Positions 12,121 through 23,813 of a stretch of 64,000 nucleotides of DNA are shown one piece after another. The first letter of the stretch is position 1; every line of letters begins with the position of its first letter. Below the pieces are notes generated by a model. It ran no database searches. It saw only the letters and a program-made list of their open reading frames with translations, and was not told the DNA's origin. The stretch is from Siderastrea siderea (taxonomy: Eukaryota; Cnidaria; Anthozoa; Scleractinia; Rhizangiidae). The stretch lies in the NCBI GenBank assembly GCA_964030785.1, contig OZ034970.1, positions 41,410,377-41,474,376 on the forward strand, read 5' to 3'. The position numbers and the translations under genes were made by a program.

Positions 12121-13385
12121 TGAATTTTCTCATTGGCTGAGATCTTAAACGTTGCAAATTATGATTTATTTGATATTGACCGGGGGTTTGATTTTGATAT
12201 TGAAGATATTAAAAGGTGTCAAACGAGTCAAGATGGATCAAGTTTTAATGAGTTTCGCAAACTCATCTTTATTCCTTAAAGTAAGCTTTCATTGACAGAA
12301 ATTGTTTGTTTGGTGAAATTTAAAGCTAACTGACCATTTCTTAACATATCTAAGGAGGTAAGAATTAGTTATCATTCACTAAGGTAACCGGTTGAGCTAT
12401 TAGGATAGAAAGTCGTGCGTTCCGTTTTTGTTTTGTTGTTTTTTTTTTGATAAGTAATATAAGTTAACCAGACCAGAGGTGATTATCTAAATATCAAATT
12501 CTCCTCGATAGCGAGGCTTATGGGGAAAAATTAAGGAAAACGGATAAACATGTTCATTCAGTAGTAATCACGCTTGTTCGTTCCTTTCTTTTTCTTTTTT
12601 TTTTTGTCACCTAAGCCTCACTTTTGGGCAATTGTAATACCGAGAAACTGGCCTTTATGCGAAAAATATACGTGCAGGCACCGCCAAAAGAAGACGAGAG
12701 TCATAGTCACCGGTTTAATTTTCGGTTTAATGTTGGTTTACAGGCATCTTATTTAAGCTCACAGCTGTCCGATCCATTTTAAGTGAGTCTGAAGGAGTCG
12801 CTGATAGAACCTGTGTTAAATTCGTTACTTTCAGCGAATTAGATGACGAGGGCTTTTGTCTATGTTTCGTGGCAGACCTTACCTACAAATAATTAGATAT
12901 TTGGATGGTTTAATCCATAAATGGGAATAAAGAAATGTGTGAAACTCTACTAAAAGCTAAATGAATGCAAATTAAGCCGATAGTGCTTTCCGCCTCATCT
13001 GTTACTGTTATGGTTCTATAAACATCCTTTTTGTTAGCAGTTTTTAATTTTAAAATGTTGTTTTAAAGTTACACACACAAAGTTGAAAGTGTATGCCTCA
13101 AAAATCCTTCTACAGAACTATTGCTGCTCGTTCGGCAGTGAGTCAGAAATCTCAAATATGTCAGTGAGATGTTAAGCCACTTTGAAATCACTTACGAACG
13201 TTAGAAAAAGAAGTATTTATAATAGCCGCTTAGGTTGTTTACTGAAGACGGTAAAACATTAAAACATATAATCAATTAAAAAAGGTACATCAAACGGAGA
13301 ATTTGCCTACAAAACATCCAGCTTCTCAAACTTGATTGTTTCCTGTAGGTACGTCCTGGCGTAACAGAAGCATATTTAACACAAA

Positions 13386-16300
13386 ATGGTGGATAGAAAG
13401 TCACAAGCTACAGAGTACTACCAGCGAGAGCTTACCATTGCCAAAGAACAGGGCGACAGGGCTGGAGAGGGAATCGCCTATTGTAATCTGGGCATTGCTT
13501 ATCACAAGCTTGGTAATTTTAAACAAGCCATAGAGTACCATAACCAAAATCTTACTATCGCCAAAGAAGTGGGGGACAGAGCTGGCGAGGGCGGAGCCTA
13601 TGGAAATCTGGGCAACGCTTATCGCAATCTGGGTAATTTTAAACAAGCCATAGAGTACCATAACCAACATCTTACTATCGCCAAAGAAGTGGGAGACAGA
13701 GCTGGAGAGGGCCGAGCCTATGGAAATCTGGGCAACGCTTATTACAGTTTGGGTAATTTTAAACAAGCCATACAGTACCACAAGCTTCGTCTTACTATCG
13801 CCAAAGAAGTGGGGGACAGAGCTGGAGAGGGCCGAGCCTATGCAAATCTGGGCAACGCTTATGACAGTCTGGGTAATTTTAAACAAGCCATAGAGTACCA
13901 TAACCAAGATCTTACTATCGCCAAAGAAGTGGGGGACAGAGCTGGCGAGGGCGGAGCCTATGGAAATCTGGGTAACGCTTATTACAGTCTGGGTAATTTT
14001 AAACAAGCCATAGAGTACCATAACCAAGATCTTACTATCGCCAAAGAAGTGGGGGACAGAGCTGGCGAGGGTGGAGCCTATGGAAATCTGGGTAACGCTT
14101 ATTACAGTCTGGGTAATTTTAAACAAGCCATAGAGTACCAAAAGCTTCGTCTTACTATCGCCAAAGAAGTGGGGGACAGAGCTGGCGAGGGTGGAGCCTA
14201 TGGAAATCTGGGTAACGTTTATTACAGTCTGGGTAATTTTAAACAAGCCATAGAGTACCATAACCAACATCTTAGTATCGCCAAAGAAGTGGGAGACAGA
14301 GCTGGAGAGGGCGGAGTCTATGCAAATCTGGGCAACAATTATCACAGTCTGGGTAATTTTAAACAAGCCATAGAGTACCATAACCAACATCTTACTATCG
14401 TCAAAGAAGTGGGGGACAGAGCTGGAGAGGGTGGAGCCTATGGAAATCTGGGCAACGCTTATCACAATCTGGGAAATTTTAAACAAGCCATAGAGTACCA
14501 TAACCAACATCTTAGTATCGCCAAAGAAGTGGGGGACAGAGCTGGAGAGGGCCGAGCCTATGCAAATCTGGGCAACGCTTATCACCGTCTGGGTAATTTT
14601 AAACAAGCCATAGAGTGCCATAACCAAGATCTTACTATCGCCAAAGAAGTGGGTGACAGAGCTGGCGAGGGCGGAGCCTATGCAAACCTGGGCAACGCTT
14701 ATGACAGTCTGGGTAATTTTAAACAAGCCATAGAGTACCATTACCAAAATCTTACTATCACCAAGGAAGTGGGGGACAGAGCTGGCGAGGGCCGAGCCTA
14801 TGCAAATCTGGGCAATGCTTATTACAGTCTGGGTAATTTTAAACAAGCCATAAAGTACCATAACCAACATCTCACTATCGCCAAAGAAGTGGGGGACAGA
14901 GCTGGCGAGGGCGGAGCCTATGGAAATCTGGGCAACGCTTATTACAGTCTGAGTAATTTTAAACAAGCCATAGAGTGCCATAACCAAGATCTTACTATCG
15001 CCAAAGAAGTGGGGGACAGAGCTGGAGAGGGCCAGGCCTATGGAAATCTGGGCAACGATTTTTACAGTCTGAGTAATTTTAAACAAGCCATAGAGTACCA
15101 TATCCAACATCTTATTATCGCCAAAGAAGTAACGGACAGAGCTGGAGAGGGAAGTGCATACTATTCGTTAGGTTGTGCTTTTGAATCATCGGGTTCTATT
15201 TGTGAGGCTCTTGATTGTTATCGATCGAGCGTGAAACTCTTTGAACAGACAAGAGCTCTTCTTCAGTCAGGAGATGCGTGGAAAATAAGCTTTCGTGATC
15301 TCTATCAAATGGTGTACACCGCTCTGTGGAGAACTCTTCTGAGGAATGGAGAGACTTACGAGGCTTTGATCGCTGCTGAGCAAGGGCGAGCCCAGGCATT
15401 GATGGATATTCTGAAGAAACAATATGGAATTGTGGTGCAACCGTCCACGTCAGTTGAACCTAAAGAAACTATTTCTGATATGTTGAAAGGTTCATCTATC
15501 CAAACAGTTTTTATAGCACTTGATAATGACACCACCAATTTGTGGTTACTGAGCAAGGGCAAAGAGATTCAGTTTAAACGTAAAAAGACCGAACATGGAA
15601 GTGCCACGTTGTTAATGGAAGCTGTTTTAAAAGATATTGGCGCGGGTGTTAGTGTCAGATGCGAGGATCGTTCATTGGTCGAGCTAAGTGATGAGCCGTC
15701 GCGCAACAGAGAAGCTGTTGAAAAAAACGTACAGTCGCCGCCACATTTAGTCAATTCTTTGCGCCCTTTGTATGATGCTATCATTGGCCCCTTAAAAGAT
15801 TTGCTCGAAGGTGATCAGTTAATCGTTGTTCCAGATGGTCCATTTTGCTTGGTTCCTTATTCAGCGTTGTGTGAATCTATCAGGATCCGCTCTGTTCCCT
15901 CGCTGACGGCTTTAAAACTGATCGCGGGCTCACCTGAGAACTACCACAGTAAACGTGGGGTGCTACTTGTTGGAGATCCATGTATGGAGGAAGTCCCCAT
16001 GAAGCTATCACAGTTGCTATATGCCAAGAAGGAAGTAGAAATGATTGGAAAACTTCTGAAGGCCACATCTCTCACTGGAAGAAATGCAACTAAAGAAGAG
16101 GTGGTGAAAAGAATCACCACAGTTGCCTTGGTACACATTGCTGCACATGGATGTCAGGAAACTGGAGAAATTGCTTTGGCTCCAAACCCCGAACGGACAC
16201 ACCAGATCCCTAAAGAAGAAGACTACATTTTAAAGATGTCGGATGTGCAAGCAGTTCGTGTGCGAGCGAGGCTTGTTGTGCTTAGTTGCTGTCATAGTGG

Positions 16301-16553
16301 TCGGGGGGAGGTTAAGGCTGAAGGTGTGGTAGGTATGGCACGGGCTTTCTTGTGTGCTGGTGCTCGATCTGTTCTGGTGTCACTCTGGGCGATCGATGAC
16401 GAGGCAACCTTGCTGTTCATGAGAAGTTTCTACCAACACCTGGCAGGTGGAAAAAGCGCCAGTGTTGCTCTCCATCAAGCCATGAAATCTCTTCGAGAGT
16501 CTTCGAGAGTTCAGTGCCGTGAAGTATTGGGCTCCGTTTGTGCTGATTGGTGA
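13386..16553 (+). CDS. TPR-CHAT protein, copy A (C-terminus frameshifted)
   Basis: The predicted 1055-residue cytosolic protein has about 15 TPR units of exactly 40 residues (core [20 protein letters not shown]) up to about residue 590, then a linker and a CHAT caspase-like domain from about residue 790. The presumed catalytic His is residue 921 in HIAAHG, and the presumed nucleophile is Cys969 in LSCCHSG. An in-frame TAA just before the ATG supports this start. A splice acceptor (tttcctgtag) lies about 35 bases upstream, so a 5' non-coding exon is likely, and the coding part is a single exon. The last 19 residues are out of frame relative to copy B: a 10-bp duplication of cttcgagagt near 16492 removes the conserved WAPFVLIGD ending. 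CHAT domains are known proteases or protease-like switches; the substrate is unknown. Similar genes are often named TPR protein 28-like. Confidence 0.9.
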   Translation: MVDRKSQATEYYQRELTIAKEQGDRAGEGIAYCNLGIAYHKLGNFKQAIEYHNQNLTIAKEVGDRAGEGGAYGNLGNAYRNLGNFKQAIEYHNQHLTIAKEVGDRAGEGRAYGNLGNAYYSLGNFKQAIQYHKLRLTIAKEVGDRAGEGRAYANLGNAYDSLGNFKQAIEYHNQDLTIAKEVGDRAGEGGAYGNLGNAYYSLGNFKQAIEYHNQDLTIAKEVGDRAGEGGAYGNLGNAYYSLGNFKQAIEYQKLRLTIAKEVGDRAGEGGAYGNLGNVYYSLGNFKQAIEYHNQHLSIAKEVGDRAGEGGVYANLGNNYHSLGNFKQAIEYHNQHLTIVKEVGDRAGEGGAYGNLGNAYHNLGNFKQAIEYHNQHLSIAKEVGDRAGEGRAYANLGNAYHRLGNFKQAIECHNQDLTIAKEVGDRAGEGGAYANLGNAYDSLGNFKQAIEYHYQNLTITKEVGDRAGEGRAYANLGNAYYSLGNFKQAIKYHNQHLTIAKEVGDRAGEGGAYGNLGNAYYSLSNFKQAIECHNQDLTIAKEVGDRAGEGQAYGNLGNDFYSLSNFKQAIEYHIQHLIIAKEVTDRAGEGSAYYSLGCAFESSGSICEALDCYRSSVKLFEQTRALLQSGDAWKISFRDLYQMVYTALWRTLLRNGETYEALIAAEQGRAQALMDILKKQYGIVVQPSTSVEPKETISDMLKGSSIQTVFIALDNDTTNLWLLSKGKEIQFKRKKTEHGSATLLMEAVLKDIGAGVSVRCEDRSLVELSDEPSRNREAVEKNVQSPPHLVNSLRPLYDAIIGPLKDLLEGDQLIVVPDGPFCLVPYSALCESIRIRSVPSLTALKLIAGSPENYHSKRGVLLVGDPCMEEVPMKLSQLLYAKKEVEMIGKLLKATSLTGRNATKEEVVKRITTVALVHIAAHGCQETGEIALAPNPERTHQIPKEEDYILKMSDVQAVRVRARLVVLSCCHSGRGEVKAEGVVGMARAFLCAGARSVLVSLWAIDDEATLLFMRSFYQHLAGGKSASVALHQAMKSLRESSRVQCREVLGSVCADW
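13500..15140 (+). repeat. 120-bp coding tandem array in copy A
   Basis: Fourteen occurrences of ggtaattttaaacaagcca are spaced exactly 120 bp apart. Units share the variant cttactatcgccaaagaagt, while the copy B array has ctaactatcgccagagaagt. Variation inside units is concentrated in a few codons (Gly-Gly/Arg/Gln before AY, and HN-Q/D/K at the loop). The first unit and the last are more diverged than the middle ones. Confidence 0.95.
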
Positions 16554-17260
16554 TGACGTCACTTTTGAATTTGGAGAGCAAAAATAAATCAGAAGGTAAG
16601 TGTTTTTTACGTTGAGTTTGAATGGCAATGTTGCAATTTATTTGATTAGAAAAAAAAACCCAAGCTTAGGCCAAAGGAATATTGTCAGAAATCTTCCTTG
16701 GAATTAGTTTGTTTTGTTTTGTTGATGTTTTCTTTTGGTAAGATCTTTTATTCCATTTCACAACAAATTTTTATAAATATATATCTTTTCGCTTAAATAC
16801 ACGAATACATAACAAATAGGAACGCAGAACTTAAAGGAAAAAGACTGTTTATAAAAAGTACAACGTTACACTTGATATTCTGGCGGCCGTAAGTTACGAT
16901 TTTACTTCGAACAAAAATTCCATTTAAATAACTATACCTCTATTATTCAGTTGTTCTCTTTCATCCTAGTTAAAAAAAACGATATAAATGATGCTTTTGT
17001 TGTTATTATGCATAAGCATTTTTGACCTTGACCTTGCACAAACAGCAATAGGAAATTATCAGCGGGTACTTGGTGGAAACAACGAACTAAAAGAGGCGTT
17101 TCTATCAGTTATTCAAGCATGTTGTGCGAACATAAAAAATGTTTGTATGGTTACGGTGTTTTTATCAGAACATGAAATTCAGAACCTTTGTTATTTTTTT
17201 AAAGTAAAATTGAATTTTGCAAATTAATTTTTGTATTTATTTATATGTGCTATCCAAGAA
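16554..17260 (+). other. 3' flank of copy A gene, duplicated
   Basis: A consensus donor (GGTAAGT) stands about 40 bases after the stop in both gene copies, suggesting a 3' UTR intron. Further on, 16988-17227 could encode a 79-residue peptide with a hydrophobic start, but the matching frame in copy B is broken early by a stop, so I do not call it a gene. Confidence 0.5.
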
Positions 17261-17664
17261 CCTTAACTCTATTTCCTTCTAAGTAGTGCATACTACGTAA
17301 CATAAGATTCCTCTCATAGATTATTTTAATTCATTTATTTATTATTTTTTGAACAACAGCTGTGTTTTGAAGTCAAGAGGAGACTACTACTCGGCGAGTA
17401 GCTGACACACTTCGATATACTGATGTTCTGAAAGACCAAGGGTGAGACGCAGATGTCAATTTTGGCCCAGTTATCGTGGACCGAGGCGTACTTTGAAGAA
17501 AGGAAATTACGAGGACAATATTTCTACACCTGCATCTTACGCTTTCTCGATAATATTTCTTTTTTTTTTTGCTATTTTCTATAACCGAGAAAACGTCATT
17601 TAAAAATTTAACGTGTACAATCGGTCGGGTTGAAAAGGCCGATTCTGGGCCTTTCAGGCAGCCA
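17261..17664. other. Intergenic, nothing recognised
   Basis: No coding exon, RNA or complete repeat is seen between the duplicated segment and the LINE tail. Confidence 0.5.
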
Positions 17665-20560
17665 ATCAACAACAACAAGCTTTATTTGCATGACTACATA
17701 GAAATTTGGTAGTATTGCAAAAGCTACTTAAATTTAATTACATATTATTTCATTAACTAAGATAATTAGTAAAGTAGAAAATAACATAACATAACAAAGA
17801 AAAAAATATTATATATAATATATGAAACAATTACTAACAATAATTGTTCATTTAACTGTTCGAAGTGGTGATCATTGTAACGAGATTGTCTCTCAATTCA
17901 AAGCATGCCGAGATAAATGAGATTAGCTTAATGTTTACAAAGTAGTCAGTGGAATTCATAAGATGTGATAATAGAGTTTCGCGTGGTAGTAGTCGTAGTA
18001 ATGGAAGTTTGGGTTCTATTTTAGAAAAGAATATGCCGCGTACCTGAGAATAAGCTGGGCAATCTAACAAAAAATGAGTTTCATCTTCAATTTTGTTGCA
18101 ATTGCAGAAGTTGCATATTCTTTCATTACGAGGTATATTGTCGTATCTACCTGTTTCGATCCTAAGTTTGTGACAGCTTATTCTCAGTTTTACTAATGTT
18201 TTCCTTAAAGGGTCCTTCCTTGTTAAATCTAAGTAGGTAGAAGGGCTATAATTATTTTTAATAGTTTTATAAAAACTAAGTTTTTGCGAGTTTTGTAGGG
18301 TCTGATTCCAATGTGAAATATACTTCTGTTTCATGATATTAATATACTGTTTAATTTTACAATCATTTAATGAACTATAGTTAAAGTGATTAAAATTATA
18401 GTATTCATTTATTTTCATGACACTAGAGTAGAAACTATTTTTTCCGTTATCATAAAGATCAATCGATATTTTTAAGGCTTGTCTGACTATAGAGTTTTCA
18501 TCCTTTTGGTGTAAGTAATTTAGATAACTTAGTATCTTCTTATTTATATCAATGATCAGAGGGAATTTACCAAGTTCGGCTCTGCATGCAATATTGGATG
18601 CCTTGTTATGTACTTCTAAGTATCGTTTACAAAACTGCAAGTGAGTTTTCTCAATTGGGGAAAGGTCCCACGACTTAAAGTCTGATTTCACAAAGGCACC
18701 CCAAACTTCACTGTTGTAGGTTAAGATTGGTAAGATTTTTGAGTCGAAAATTTTGCATGCTATTGAAGGTTTAAGTTTATTGAAATCTGTGTGCCGTCTT
18801 AGACTAAAGAAAGCATGAAGAGCTTTTTGTCGTAGATGTTCAAGTGAGAGTGTAAAATTTCCTGAAGAAGAGATGCGAGTCCCTAAATAGGTATAGTCTT
18901 GAACAATGTCTATTTTTTCACTGCCCACATGAAAAGCATAATCAGATCGTTTTTCACGTCGTTGAAAAATCATTATTTTTGTTTTCTTAGGGTTTATGCT
19001 TAGCATCCAGGAGTTGCAATATGAAGATAACTTGTTAAGACAATTTTGTAATCCTAGTTTTGATCGTGATAAAATAATTAAGTCGTCTGCATAAAAAAGG
19101 GAGTTGAGTTTGGTGCCATTTGGCAGTATAAACGGATCAGATAGAACATTGTTAAAAGAAAAAGCTAAATCGTTAACGTATAGGTTAAAGAGCAAAGGAC
19201 TTAAAATACAGCCTTGGCGTACACCTCTTGCATACCGAAAAGGACGCGTTCTGTTATTTCCAATTTTTATAGAGGAGGTAGAGTTCGAGTATAAACTTTT
19301 AATTAAATTATAGAAATTTCCTCGGACATTTATTTGTAACAGTTTGTATAAAAGTCCATCGTGCCATACCGAATCAAATGCTTTTCTAAAGTCGACAAAA
19401 CATGCATATACTTTCGTTTGATGACAATTGACATACTTATCTATTATTGTTCTTAGTGTAAAAACGTGATCCGCTGTTCGATTATTTGCTAAAAACCCAA
19501 TTTCAGATTTATGAAGTATTTCAAGGGACTGGACGTGTTCAAGAAGTCTTTGGTTGAGAATTGAGCAAAATAATTTTCCGAGACAGCTAGAAACACAGAT
19601 TCCACGATAGTTTGAGGGATCACGTTTAGTCCCACTTTTAAAAATTGGTGTGATAAGGCCATTACACCATGTTTGAGGCATAGTACCCGATCTTAGAACC
19701 GTATTAAATAATTTCAGATAAACAGGCATTAACTGGTTTAAGCTGGATTTGATCATTTCATTTTTGAGTTTGTCTGAGAAAGGAGATTTGTTATTTTTAA
19801 GTTTTTTAGCCGCTGTGTATATTTCTAGCTCAGTTATCAGGCCGTTCAAAGAATTCGATTGAGCTGGCGCATTTTCTAGAGTTCGCAACTCAGAAATGAT
19901 CGCTTCCTGATGTGAATTCAAGGGTTCATTAGAGTGCAGCGTTTGGAAATGAGACATCCAGTTTTCTTCGGAAACTGGTGGGAGGATATTTTCCTTGACA
20001 GAATCATCCATTGACTTTAAACAGTTCCAAAAGTTGCGACTGTTCGGATCATCGACGGCAGTTTCAAGTTTTGTGAGCTGAGTATGATAGTATTGATTTT
20101 TCTTCTGTGTCAAAAGGCTTTTGTACTGTTTTAAAACGAAATGATATTCCTCCCTGAGCGTAGTATTAAGAGGATCTCTATGTTTAAGATTCGCAATTTT
20201 CCTTAATTCATGTCTTTTAAGACGACATTCTTTATCAAACCATTTTTTGTTAGATATTTTGATGTGTCGTTTTCTAATTATCTTAATTTTTAAACAACGT
20301 TTAGCGGCGGTAGTAAGGATATTTTCTATTTCATCTAGTGTGGTGTTAATATCCTTGTCTGGCCTTTCATCGATAAGGAAATCGTGTATTAGGTTTTGTA
20401 GGTCATTTGACTGTAGCGCTGCTCGAAATTTTTGCGATGAGTCGTTTTCCCAAATAAATTGTTTCGGCAAACGTGTTAACGTATCGTTTATATTTGTTGC
20501 AGCTGAGTGAGTATTAACCGTATTGATATTATCAGATTGGACGATTCAGTTCACGTCCGT
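17665..20560 (-). mobile_element. Non-LTR retrotransposon (LINE), CR1/L2-like
   Basis: A minus-strand element contains one long reverse-transcriptase ORF. Its 3' end is marked by an AATAAA-like signal and a short (TTG)n tail near 17665-17680, as in CR1-type elements that end in microsatellites rather than poly-A. The endonuclease domain expected before the reverse transcriptase is not recognisable upstream, where an in-frame stop occurs near 20553, so the copy is probably 5' truncated. Confidence 0.8.
17852..20470 (-). CDS. LINE reverse transcriptase ORF
   Basis: The open frame spans about 872 codons from the given boundary (a TTG) and is open about 27 codons further upstream. It lacks frameshifts. 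The N-terminal 220 residues are a charged linker. Reverse-transcriptase motifs follow: SNYRGICVSSCLGKLF, VDFRKAFDSVWH, GVRQGCILSPLLFNLYVNDL and the catalytic FYADDLIILS near residue 459. Near the C-terminus is a Cys/His cluster (CNFCNCNK…HFLLDCPAY) typical of this ORF class. The enzyme would copy element RNA at a nicked target site. The intact frame suggests a fairly young copy, though the missing endonuclease means it could not move on its own. Confidence 0.85.
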   Translation of the reverse strand: MPKQFIWENDSSQKFRAALQSNDLQNLIHDFLIDERPDKDINTTLDEIENILTTAAKRCLKIKIIRKRHIKISNKKWFDKECRLKRHELRKIANLKHRDPLNTTLREEYHFVLKQYKSLLTQKKNQYYHTQLTKLETAVDDPNSRNFWNCLKSMDDSVKENILPPVSEENWMSHFQTLHSNEPLNSHQEAIISELRTLENAPAQSNSLNGLITELEIYTAAKKLKNNKSPFSDKLKNEMIKSSLNQLMPVYLKLFNTVLRSGTMPQTWCNGLITPIFKSGTKRDPSNYRGICVSSCLGKLFCSILNQRLLEHVQSLEILHKSEIGFLANNRTADHVFTLRTIIDKYVNCHQTKVYACFVDFRKAFDSVWHDGLLYKLLQINVRGNFYNLIKSLYSNSTSSIKIGNNRTRPFRYARGVRQGCILSPLLFNLYVNDLAFSFNNVLSDPFILPNGTKLNSLFYADDLIILSRSKLGLQNCLNKLSSYCNSWMLSINPKKTKIMIFQRREKRSDYAFHVGSEKIDIVQDYTYLGTRISSSGNFTLSLEHLRQKALHAFFSLRRHTDFNKLKPSIACKIFDSKILPILTYNSEVWGAFVKSDFKSWDLSPIEKTHLQFCKRYLEVHNKASNIACRAELGKFPLIIDINKKILSYLNYLHQKDENSIVRQALKISIDLYDNGKNSFYSSVMKINEYYNFNHFNYSSLNDCKIKQYINIMKQKYISHWNQTLQNSQKLSFYKTIKNNYSPSTYLDLTRKDPLRKTLVKLRISCHKLRIETGRYDNIPRNERICNFCNCNKIEDETHFLLDCPAYSQVRGIFFSKIEPKLPLLRLLPRETLLSHLMNSTDYFVNIKLISFISACFELRDNLVTMITTSNS

Positions 20561-21885
20561 TATGGTTTAATTTGGCTATCATCTTTAGCAGCTTGTAATT
20601 GAACTAAAGAAAAGCCACAACGTCGATGCTTGATTTAATTAGGACAAATTGAAGGAAAAGGAGGAGAAATCATTATTTCAAATATGGACTCTTCGGAGTG
20701 GCTTTATTTTGTTGTTTATGTTGCTAACAAGGACACGGGCCGTAAGGGTCTTGTTTTTAATGCATGTTGTGATTGTGGCACTTCATTTTTAAGCGCTGGT
20801 TATCTGTAGTTTTGGTAGCTTCAACACGTAGACGGAAAACCCGGTTCTGTCAGTTTGTGTCATTGCCAGTACAGCGTTTATTTGATTTTTATGGTATTTA
20901 ACTTTGTATAGATGACGTTCGGTAACCGTTGCATATGTATTATATATGTTGGTGAACCGTAATTTTGTTGGCTATATTCTGAATATAGTTACAAGTAAGA
21001 TAATTGACGCGTTTTTTGGAACCATTGTGGAATGAGAACACTTGGAACGGCGTTTTGGCCCGTTTTTAATCGACGAAGTCGGATAGTGCAGTCGTGAAGA
21101 CGGTGGGTTGGTGTTTACGTCGTGTACGCCTCATAAAGTGTGTATTTCGCTATGGCCGATGGGATGGGATGACGTGAGAACAAGAGATGACCGAGTCGCC
21201 ATTTTGATTTGGTAGGTCAAGAGGTTTGGTGGAAGATTTGCTTCGACTGTGTTGTGGTATAATTTAATGCTGACCTCTAAACATATAGGGAAGAAGTTCT
21301 ACACAGACACTGATAAGTACACACACGCACGCATGATAGGACCAAGGGTCCACAAGAAAGTATCTTATGTATAGATGTTAGGTTTTGGCCGAACCCTTGC
21401 CTGTCACGAAAGGAAATACTGAAGTAACTGTGAAGGGCTGGTGAAAGAAAAGAAGGAGGACTGATAATAACAGGAGGTGAATTCCAGTGGCACTGCTGTT
21501 GCTGGTGGGACCAAAGTGTTGCTGAGACTTCCTAAGGAAAGAATCGTTCTCAGTAAATGGTATGAAAGGAAAATTCTGGTGTATATTGTCGTGGTTATGT
21601 TTAATACTTGGAAAGTATCTAGCTGCTAACGTCAAGAAAGGTTATTCGCAGGTGGGAAATGAATTAATACACGAGGCTGGGTCTTCTTGGATAGTATAAG
21701 TGGCACAGAAGGACACAGCAGTTAGTCTTTTTAATTTTTTTGCTTTATTTTTGACTTTGAACCGATTTATTCGATTTTAGAGTTCGAGACAACTTGTTGA
21801 CAACCAGGTTTAACGATTATGTCGTAAGACATGCTTTATCGTATTGACTTAAAGCGACGACTTCGCTTTTTACTAATTTCTCCAG
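20561..21885. other. Intergenic, nothing recognised
   Basis: Only short open frames, such as 21378-21635 on the minus strand, are present and none shows a domain. It may include the degraded 5' part of the LINE. Confidence 0.45.
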
Positions 21886-22410
21886 ATTCTGACGATGTGT
21901 TTGTCTTTATCAATAATCATGTTTTTTTGTGACATACTCACAACAGTATATAAATACATCGCTCGCAACTCGGTAAAAGCATGTTCAGTTGTGAACAAAT
22001 TTATATCGACATTTCAAGTTTTAGTTCATTCAACAAAATATTCGAAGCGATAATTCAAATGAGCTGAATCATCAGATTTTTTAACATTACGTCATTCGGT
22101 AACGCAAAAGGCAAAAAACTATTACAATTTTCGTCACGCCGGTTAGCACGTTGAAATTCTGACGATGTGTTTGTCTTTGTCAATAATCATGTTTTTATAG
22201 TGCCATACAACAGTGTATAAATGCATTGCTCAAAAATCTCGGTAAAAGCATGTTCAGTTGTGGACAAATTTATATCTTTAGTTTAATTCAACAATATATA
22301 ATATTTAAAGCGATTAGACAGATGAGCTGAGTCATCCGGATTTTAAACATTACGTCACTCGGTAACGCAAAGGGCAAAATACTGTCACAATTTTTATTAC
22401 ACCGAGCCAA
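21886..22410. repeat. Tandem duplication of ~270 bp with TATA-like boxes
   Basis: Two adjacent units start with attctgacgatgtgtttgtc at 21886 and 22156. Each carries a TATA-like string (tatataaata near 21948, gtataaatg near 22216) followed by gtaaaagcatgttcagttg. The units differ by small indels, so the duplication is not recent. They may be promoter-bearing remnants, for example tandem LTR-like units, but no coding sequence is attached. Confidence 0.75.
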
Positions 22411-22555
22411 GTAGAAATACTTATCGAGGGTGGAATAGGTCAAAACGACTGGTAAATGCCTCTAATGCGCTTTCTGGTAACCTGTACGATAGAGCATAGC
22501 AATTATTTATTTCGTATTTGCATTCACGAGTTAGCTAAAGGAGCCCTTGGCATGA

Positions 22556-23177
22556 TTACTGTCAAAATACTCAGCGCGTTCCGCTCATTATTAAGGAATG
22601 ATTTTCATTAATCGGGAACGGATTGCATTATTGGAAGCAAAATTCCATTTTTAAATTGAAGATTGGAAATGTTCCAACGATAGACTCATTTGAAGTAAGG
22701 AATGTTAATTGGGATATTCAGTACTTACATAAGCCAAAAGTTCTCACGCGAAGTACGAAACCGTTGGCGCCTGTTGGTTTCAGTCGGTTTGACATTACAA
22801 GGAATTTTTCTCAATTTTCAGGAACATTTCTTGTGCATTTACAGCAGACTTGTTTATAAGAAATTTTATATTCTTCACAGTTTTATAACAGCAGACGGCT
22901 TCTTCACGAGTAAAAGTAGTTGCGATTAATTTTGTTAAGCGAGCACAAATCAGGTCAGATACGTCGGGCCGCCAACAGTCTGCTACTTGCACGTGAACAT
23001 TCGCCTGGTGTCAAAAATAAACCAGTCAGCATTCCTTATTCGGAGCAAGGCTACCGTTGTAACATTAGAACATTCAATTTGAAAGTGGAATTTTGATTTC
23101 AGTAATGCAATCCGTTCCCAATGAATGAAAGTCATTCCCAAATAATAAGCGGAACGCGCTGAGTATTTGGACTGTAA
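22556..23177. mobile_element. 622-bp non-autonomous TIR element
   Basis: The left end (ttactgtcaaaatactcagc) and the right end, read in reverse complement (ttacagtccaaatactcagc), match and continue with inverted similarity for about 100 bp. The interior has no recognisable protein. A target duplication was not resolved. Confidence 0.8.
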
Positions 23178-23813
23178 AGGGAACTGTGCATAAAGCGTGG
23201 TTGCCAGGCATGGGGAGGAGTTAAGTTCTTTTGGGCTGTTACTGTGACCATATTGATCAATCGCAAGGATGTGGTTACTTTATTGGGAAATTTATCGCCC
23301 ATTTATTGAAATGCGCCTGTTTTGAGAGTTGTGACGGCATTTTTGGTCATGGTTTTGAGGAAGACCGACCAAAAGACAGCGAAAAATGATCTTGAGTGAA
23401 GAATGAGGTTATGAGCGTAGTCTGCGGAGCTATGTTTGGCGAGGAGAGGGTGAATAATTCAGTTGACCTCCTTTCCAGGCTATTGGTTACCTTTTCAGTT
23501 GGTCAAATTTCCGCGTTGGTTGCTGTAATTCTAAAGTCTAAGAGAAGACTTTGTTTACAACTGCCACACCAGCACGAGAGCCAGATGGCACGGTTATGCA
23601 GCCCTCAGGACGACTTGTTCTTCTCATGGGATGTACAGAGTTATTGCACTTTTGCTGCAACTTGCTGTTACAGACGCTTGAATGTTATCAAACGTGCAAT
23701 CACGCACGCCTCGCTTGTTTTCTTCTCGAGACGAACCAACACTTCGTAGCTTCTGCACGCATTGCCTGCCTATGTTTTAATTACCTGTTCTCATTCAGGA
23801 AACATTACAACAG
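23178..23813. other. Intergenic, nothing recognised
   Basis: Two overlapping open frames of 106-117 codons (23396-23871) are Cys-rich but match no known family, and they run into the adjacent repeat. I treat them as chance. Confidence 0.4.

Larger units (their letters stand above)
8522..17260 (+). repeat. Segmental duplication, copy A
   Basis: This stretch aligns in the same orientation with 52583-63590. Matching landmarks are gcaagtgcccacaaaaactc (8560 and 52620), the tRNA-like sequence (12045 and 58985), the 5' flank of the TPR-CHAT gene and the gene itself. Copy A carries an 841-bp element at 9808-10648 missing from copy B. It lacks B-specific sequence of about 1.0 kb (53202-54209), 1.6 kb (55293-56870), 0.7 kb (57133-57824) and 0.5 kb (58300-58810). 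The duplication includes over 1 kb of sequence upstream of the gene start, so regulatory DNA was copied too. Confidence 0.9.

Noticed and set aside
11867..12157. Minus-strand 96-codon frame
   Set aside because: It is the antisense of the tRNA-like sequence; the same false protein appears at 58906-59160.
13401..15110. 569-codon open frame antisense to the copy A TPR array
   Set aside because: It is a by-product of a 120-bp unit with no antisense stop. It repeats with the array and shows no independent domain or start signal.
16988..17227. 79-residue peptide with a signal-peptide-like start after copy A
   Set aside because: The matching frame in copy B has an early stop after a small insertion, and no splice or poly-A support is visible.
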